From: Salinivirgaceae bacterium
GTDB lineage: Bacteria > Bacteroidota > Bacteroidia > Bacteroidales > SZUA-534
Length of the DNA: 64,000 nucleotides
Assembly: GCA_024405635.1 (NCBI GenBank)
Contig: JAKSOL010000012.1
Location: forward strand, 1-64,000
Reading direction: 5' to 3'
Both the position numbers and the translations under genes were made by a program. A model generated the notes under the pieces. That model saw only the letters and a program-made list of their open reading frames with translations, made no database searches and was not told the DNA's origin. Each line of letters opens with the position of its first letter. The stretch's first letter is position 1. This document shows positions 60,774-64,000 of the stretch, piece by piece.

Positions 60774-61964
60774 ATGAATTACATACTTTTTGACGATTCA
60801 ACTTGGGAGCAACTTCTTCCGCTAACCTTTACACGCCCAGTTTGCGAGGTGCGTGTTGGAATTTTAACCATTCGCGAAAAGTGGGAGAAATATCTTGAAA
60901 CAAAAGAACTATCGTTTTGCACCAAACCATATTTGCAAGCCAAGTTTCCAATGAATGTGGCTGCCGACAACATGTTTATTAATGGTTCGCTTATTCCTTC
61001 GGCTGAAATTTTGTCAGAACTCGATACTCTTGCCGATGGCGAGGCTTTGGCCGATGGCGAAGTGATTTATGCAGCGCGTTTAAATGCCGAAAAAGCACAA
61101 AACTTTAATCCTAACGATGTTAGTCAATTGAAAGTGCGTCAGGTAATTAGCGCAACCGACCGCATTGAGCATCTGTGGAATATTTTTCAATACAACGGCG
61201 AGATGCTTGAGCGCGATTTTCGCATCTTGACCAAAAACCGCAAATCGGAAAAATTGAGCGACACCAACCGCGTAATCGGTAATAATGACATATTTATTGA
61301 ACGTGGTGCGGTTGTTGAATGTGCAATTCTGAACACGAACGACGGCCCAATCTACATTGGTAAAAACAGCGAAGTGATGGAAGGGGCAATAATTCGTGGC
61401 CCATTTGCGCTTTGTACAAACTCGGTGGTTAAAATGGCTGCAAAGATTTACGGTCCAACCACCATTGGTCCAAACAGCAAAGTGGGAGGTGAACTTAACA
61501 ACGCAGTGTTTTTTGGCAACAGCAACAAAGCTCACGACGGTTTTATTGGCAATGCAGTGATTGGTGAATGGTGCAACCTTGGTGCCGACACCAACAACTC
61601 AAACCTAAAAAACAACTACGCCGAAGTTAAACAATGGAACTATGCAGCCGAAAAGTTCATTAAAACCGGTTTGCAATTCTGCGGATTGGTGATGGGCGAC
61701 CACAGCAAAGCTGGAATTAACACAATGTTTAACACCGGAACAGTAGTGGGTGTGGCTGCCAACGTGTTTGGCGGAGGATTCCCAAGCGTTTTCATTCCAT
61801 CGTTCTCGTGGGGTGGTGCCGCTGGGTTCGATGTTTGTTCTGTTAAAACAGCCTGCGACATTGCTGAGCGAGTTACCGCTCGCCGCCATGTTGAGTTTAC
61901 CGAAATTGACAAGAAAATGTTGGCCGACATTTTTGAAATGACTGCCAAGTATCGCCAATTTTAA
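60774..61964 (+). CDS. GlmU-like protein (putative sugar nucleotidyltransferase with left-handed beta-helix)
   Basis: Start ATG 60774 (MNYILFDDSTWEQLLPLTFT) is preferred over a TTG 30 bases upstream that lies just after the repeat array. The 396-residue protein has an unusual N-terminal nucleotidyltransferase-like domain, lacking the GxGTRM loop of true GlmU, and a C-terminal run of hexapeptides (IYIGKNSEVMEGAIIRG; YGPTTIGPNSKVGGEL) forming a left-handed beta-helix. This is the common Bacteroidota GlmU-family paralogue. Its reaction is unproven; acetyl- or nucleotidyl-transfer on a sugar phosphate is inferred. It may be co-transcribed with lon, which begins 11 bases later. Confidence 0.85.
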   Translation: MNYILFDDSTWEQLLPLTFTRPVCEVRVGILTIREKWEKYLETKELSFCTKPYLQAKFPMNVAADNMFINGSLIPSAEILSELDTLADGEALADGEVIYAARLNAEKAQNFNPNDVSQLKVRQVISATDRIEHLWNIFQYNGEMLERDFRILTKNRKSEKLSDTNRVIGNNDIFIERGAVVECAILNTNDGPIYIGKNSEVMEGAIIRGPFALCTNSVVKMAAKIYGPTTIGPNSKVGGELNNAVFFGNSNKAHDGFIGNAVIGEWCNLGADTNNSNLKNNYAEVKQWNYAAEKFIKTGLQFCGLVMGDHSKAGINTMFNTGTVVGVAANVFGGGFPSVFIPSFSWGGAAGFDVCSVKTACDIAERVTARRHVEFTEIDKKMLADIFEMTAKYRQF

Positions 61965-61974
61965 ACCTATCGGT

Positions 61975-64000
61975 ATGGATTTTGAAAAAGAACCAGAATT
62001 TGAAAAAATATTGAAGGACGTAGCCGAGTCGAGTGGTCAACTTGTTGCCATAAGCTCCGAACCCGATCTTAAGAACATTAACGAGTTTAAAGTGCCTGAG
62101 CAATTGCCCATTTTGCCTTTGCGCAACATGGTGCTTTTCCCTGGCGTGATTATACCTATTAGCGTTGGACGCGAAAAATCGCTAAAACTAGTGCGCGAGG
62201 CCTATAGCGGTGATAAAATAATTGGTATGGTGGCACAACGCGATTCGCGTGTCGAAAATCCTGAACCAACTGATTTGTACTCAATAGGTTGCGTGGCACA
62301 AATATTGAAAGTGCTTGAACTTGGCGATGGCACTACAACAATTATTGTGCAAGGCAAACGCAAGATAAAAATCGAAGAGTTTACACAATCGGAGCCGTAC
62401 TTTAATGCGCGCATCTCAATTATTGACGAGATAATGCCAACCGACGAGCAAGCAAGTGAGTTTGAAGCCATTGCCAGTTCGGTAAAAGACTTGAGCTCTA
62501 AGTCTATGAAAATGTCGGGACGTCTTCCTCGCGAGGTGCTCTTAACAATGCGCAACATTGAAAACCCATTCTTTCTTATAAGTTTTGTTTGTGCTAACAA
62601 CGAGTTAGAAACCGACGAAAAACAGCAATTGCTTGAAATGCCTGCCGTTTTTGACCGCAGCACCCGATTGCTTGAACTTATTGCTCGCGAATTGCAAAAA
62701 CTTGAACTGAAAGAAGATATTCAGCAACGCGTTAAATCCGACCTCGACAAACAGCAACGCGACTTTTTCCTAAACCAACAGATGAAAGCCATTCAGCAAG
62801 AATTGGGCGACAATCCGATTGAAAAGGAAATAGATGCGCTAAAAAAGAAAGCTGAATCAAAAAAATGGAACGACGACGTTGCTACCATTTTCAATCGCGA
62901 GCTTACCAAACTGAGTCACTATAATCCTTCAAGCCCCGATTATGCCATTCAACTCAATTATCTGCAAACGCTAATCGATTTGCCTTGGAACGAATTTTCG
63001 GCCGACCAGTTTGACCTTAAAGCCGCTCAGCAAATTCTTGACCGCGACCACTGCGGACTCGAAAAAGTGAAAGAGCGCATAATTGAACATTTGGCTGTGC
63101 TAAAACTTAAAGGCGACCTCAAATCGCCCATCATTTGTTTGTACGGCCCTCCGGGTGTTGGAAAAACATCGCTCGGAAAATCAATCGCCGAGGCTCTAGG
63201 CCGCAAATATGTGCGCATGTCGCTTGGTGGTGTTCACGACGAGTCGGAAATACGAGGCCATCGTCGCACTTACATTGGAGCCATGCCTGGCCGCATCATC
63301 CAAAACATCCGCAAAGCCAAGTCGGCTAACCCGGTTTTTATTCTCGACGAAATTGACAAGGTTACTGCCGATTATCATGGCGACCCATCAAGTGCGTTGC
63401 TTGAGGTGCTCGACCCTGAGCAAAATGTGGCTTTTCACGACAATTTCCTCGATGTGGATTTCGACCTATCGAACGTGATGTTTATTGCAACAGCTAACGA
63501 TATTTCAAACATCAGCGCTCCGTTGCGCGACCGTATGGAGATGATTGAAGTGCCAGGCTACATTCTTGAGGAAAAACTTGATATTGCTAGTCAACATCTT
63601 ATTCCACGTCAGCTTGAGGCTAACGGACTGAAAGATGCCCCAATAACTTTTAGCAACGACGCCATTGCAAACATTGTTGACAAATACACCCGCGAGTCGG
63701 GAGTGCGTCAGCTTGATAAAAACATTGCTGAGGTTGTACGCAAAATTGCAAAACGTGTAGCTTTTGACGAGCCAATGATTACCAATGTTGATTGTGCTGT
63801 GGTTACCGATTTGCTTGGCAAGCCAAAACGCAATCCCGATATGTACGAAGACAACTCAGTGCCAGGTGTAGTAACTGGTTTGGCTTGGACTCCAATGGGC
63901 GGCGACATTCTGTTTATTGAGGCTAGCACTAGTCAAGGTAAAGGAGCTTTGACGCTTACTGGTAATTTGGGAAATGTAATGAAAGAGTCGGCGCAATTGG
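61975..64000 (+). CDS. lon: ATP-dependent protease Lon, 3'-truncated by the window edge
   Basis: The first 675 codons are present. The N-terminal LON domain (about residues 38-240, LPILPLRNMVLFPGVIIPIS) is followed by a coiled region (ELQKLELKEDIQQRV) and the AAA+ module: Walker A GPPGVGKTS, the MSLGGVHDESEIRGH loop, Walker B VFILDEIDK, and the sensor region ATANDIS. The start of the protease domain (VTGLAWTPMGGDILFIE) is reached; the catalytic Ser-Lys pair lies beyond the edge. Lon degrades misfolded and regulatory proteins in the cytosol. Confidence 0.97.
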   Translation, partial: MDFEKEPEFEKILKDVAESSGQLVAISSEPDLKNINEFKVPEQLPILPLRNMVLFPGVIIPISVGREKSLKLVREAYSGDKIIGMVAQRDSRVENPEPTDLYSIGCVAQILKVLELGDGTTTIIVQGKRKIKIEEFTQSEPYFNARISIIDEIMPTDEQASEFEAIASSVKDLSSKSMKMSGRLPREVLLTMRNIENPFFLISFVCANNELETDEKQQLLEMPAVFDRSTRLLELIARELQKLELKEDIQQRVKSDLDKQQRDFFLNQQMKAIQQELGDNPIEKEIDALKKKAESKKWNDDVATIFNRELTKLSHYNPSSPDYAIQLNYLQTLIDLPWNEFSADQFDLKAAQQILDRDHCGLEKVKERIIEHLAVLKLKGDLKSPIICLYGPPGVGKTSLGKSIAEALGRKYVRMSLGGVHDESEIRGHRRTYIGAMPGRIIQNIRKAKSANPVFILDEIDKVTADYHGDPSSALLEVLDPEQNVAFHDNFLDVDFDLSNVMFIATANDISNISAPLRDRMEMIEVPGYILEEKLDIASQHLIPRQLEANGLKDAPITFSNDAIANIVDKYTRESGVRQLDKNIAEVVRKIAKRVAFDEPMITNVDCAVVTDLLGKPKRNPDMYEDNSVPGVVTGLAWTPMGGDILFIEASTSQGKGALTLTGNLGNVMKESAQL

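Noticed and set aside
1..64000. CRISPR arrays, rRNA genes, prophage structural genes or an origin
   Set aside because: No regularly spaced identical repeats, no rRNA-like sequence and no phage morphogenesis genes were seen; the only repeats are those listed.

Overview
The window is chromosomal DNA from a member of the Bacteroidota, most likely a Bacteroidales. Supporting signs are lineage-restricted families (DUF4421 twice, DUF4294, DUF4835, DUF3737, the Rpb6-type omega subunit next to BamD, the ArgF'-type acylornithine carbamoyltransferase), promoters of the TTTG-N19-TAnnTTTG type, lipoproteins with Bacteroidota-style N-termini, and no obvious Shine-Dalgarno sequences. A GH115-type alpha-glucuronidase suggests access to plant xylan, for example in a gut or rumen. 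Most of the window is AT-rich, except for islands in the first 9 kb.

Region 1 to 10.2 kb (all on the minus strand) is the accessory part. A 1290-residue secreted protein has a fibronectin-like (TANFOR-type) N-terminus, a zinc metalloprotease-like domain with a HExxHxxxxxH motif, and an unrelated C-terminal tip. It is followed by an overlapping membrane-protein gene, then by a shorter protein with the same metalloprotease trunk but a cysteine-peptidase-like tip plus its own small secreted partner, then by a third copy that is 5'-truncated, interrupted by a dispersed repeat, and tipped with a DUF5675-like domain. In all three copies homology stops at the same Asp-Glu-Ser-Glu-Gly-Glu sequence and base composition changes there. 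I read this as a polymorphic-toxin-like trunk-and-tip cassette array with candidate immunity genes; this is the main candidate for a poorly described system. A decayed IS3-family element follows at 10.2-11.6 kb.

Region 11.7 to 32.8 kb holds a RemB/Wzi-like outer-membrane protein; an ABC exporter operon ending in a small GntR regulator, with a repeated upstream motif; a tight five-gene minus-strand operon (circularly permuted ATP-grasp, alpha-E, transglutaminase and two AspA/AstE-like metallohydrolases, one of which has lost zinc ligands); tsaB with two DUF4421 genes; a LysE-type exporter; a polyprenol-phosphate glycosyltransferase; dihydroorotase; a PatB-type C-S lyase; DUF3737; an outer-membrane beta-barrel receptor; DUF4294; and tRNA-His.

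Region 33 to 46 kb is core functions: an M3 peptidase, grpE-dnaJ-mpl, two TonB proteins, MutT, the bamD-rpoZ-coaBC-DUF4835 block, a SiaC-like protein beside a four-helix membrane protein, crcB and argF'.

Region 46 to 64 kb has an aldose-epimerase-like gene with a low-molecular-weight phosphatase, an SGNH/MBOAT O-acetylation pair, the GH115 enzyme, purT, a FadL-family porin whose signal peptide is put out of frame by an A8 tract, tRNA-Lys, an S9 peptidase, a LolC/E-like permease, a GlmU-like protein and the start of lon, which runs off the right edge. Many intergenic stretches end in clear hairpin-plus-T terminators, several shared by convergent genes.
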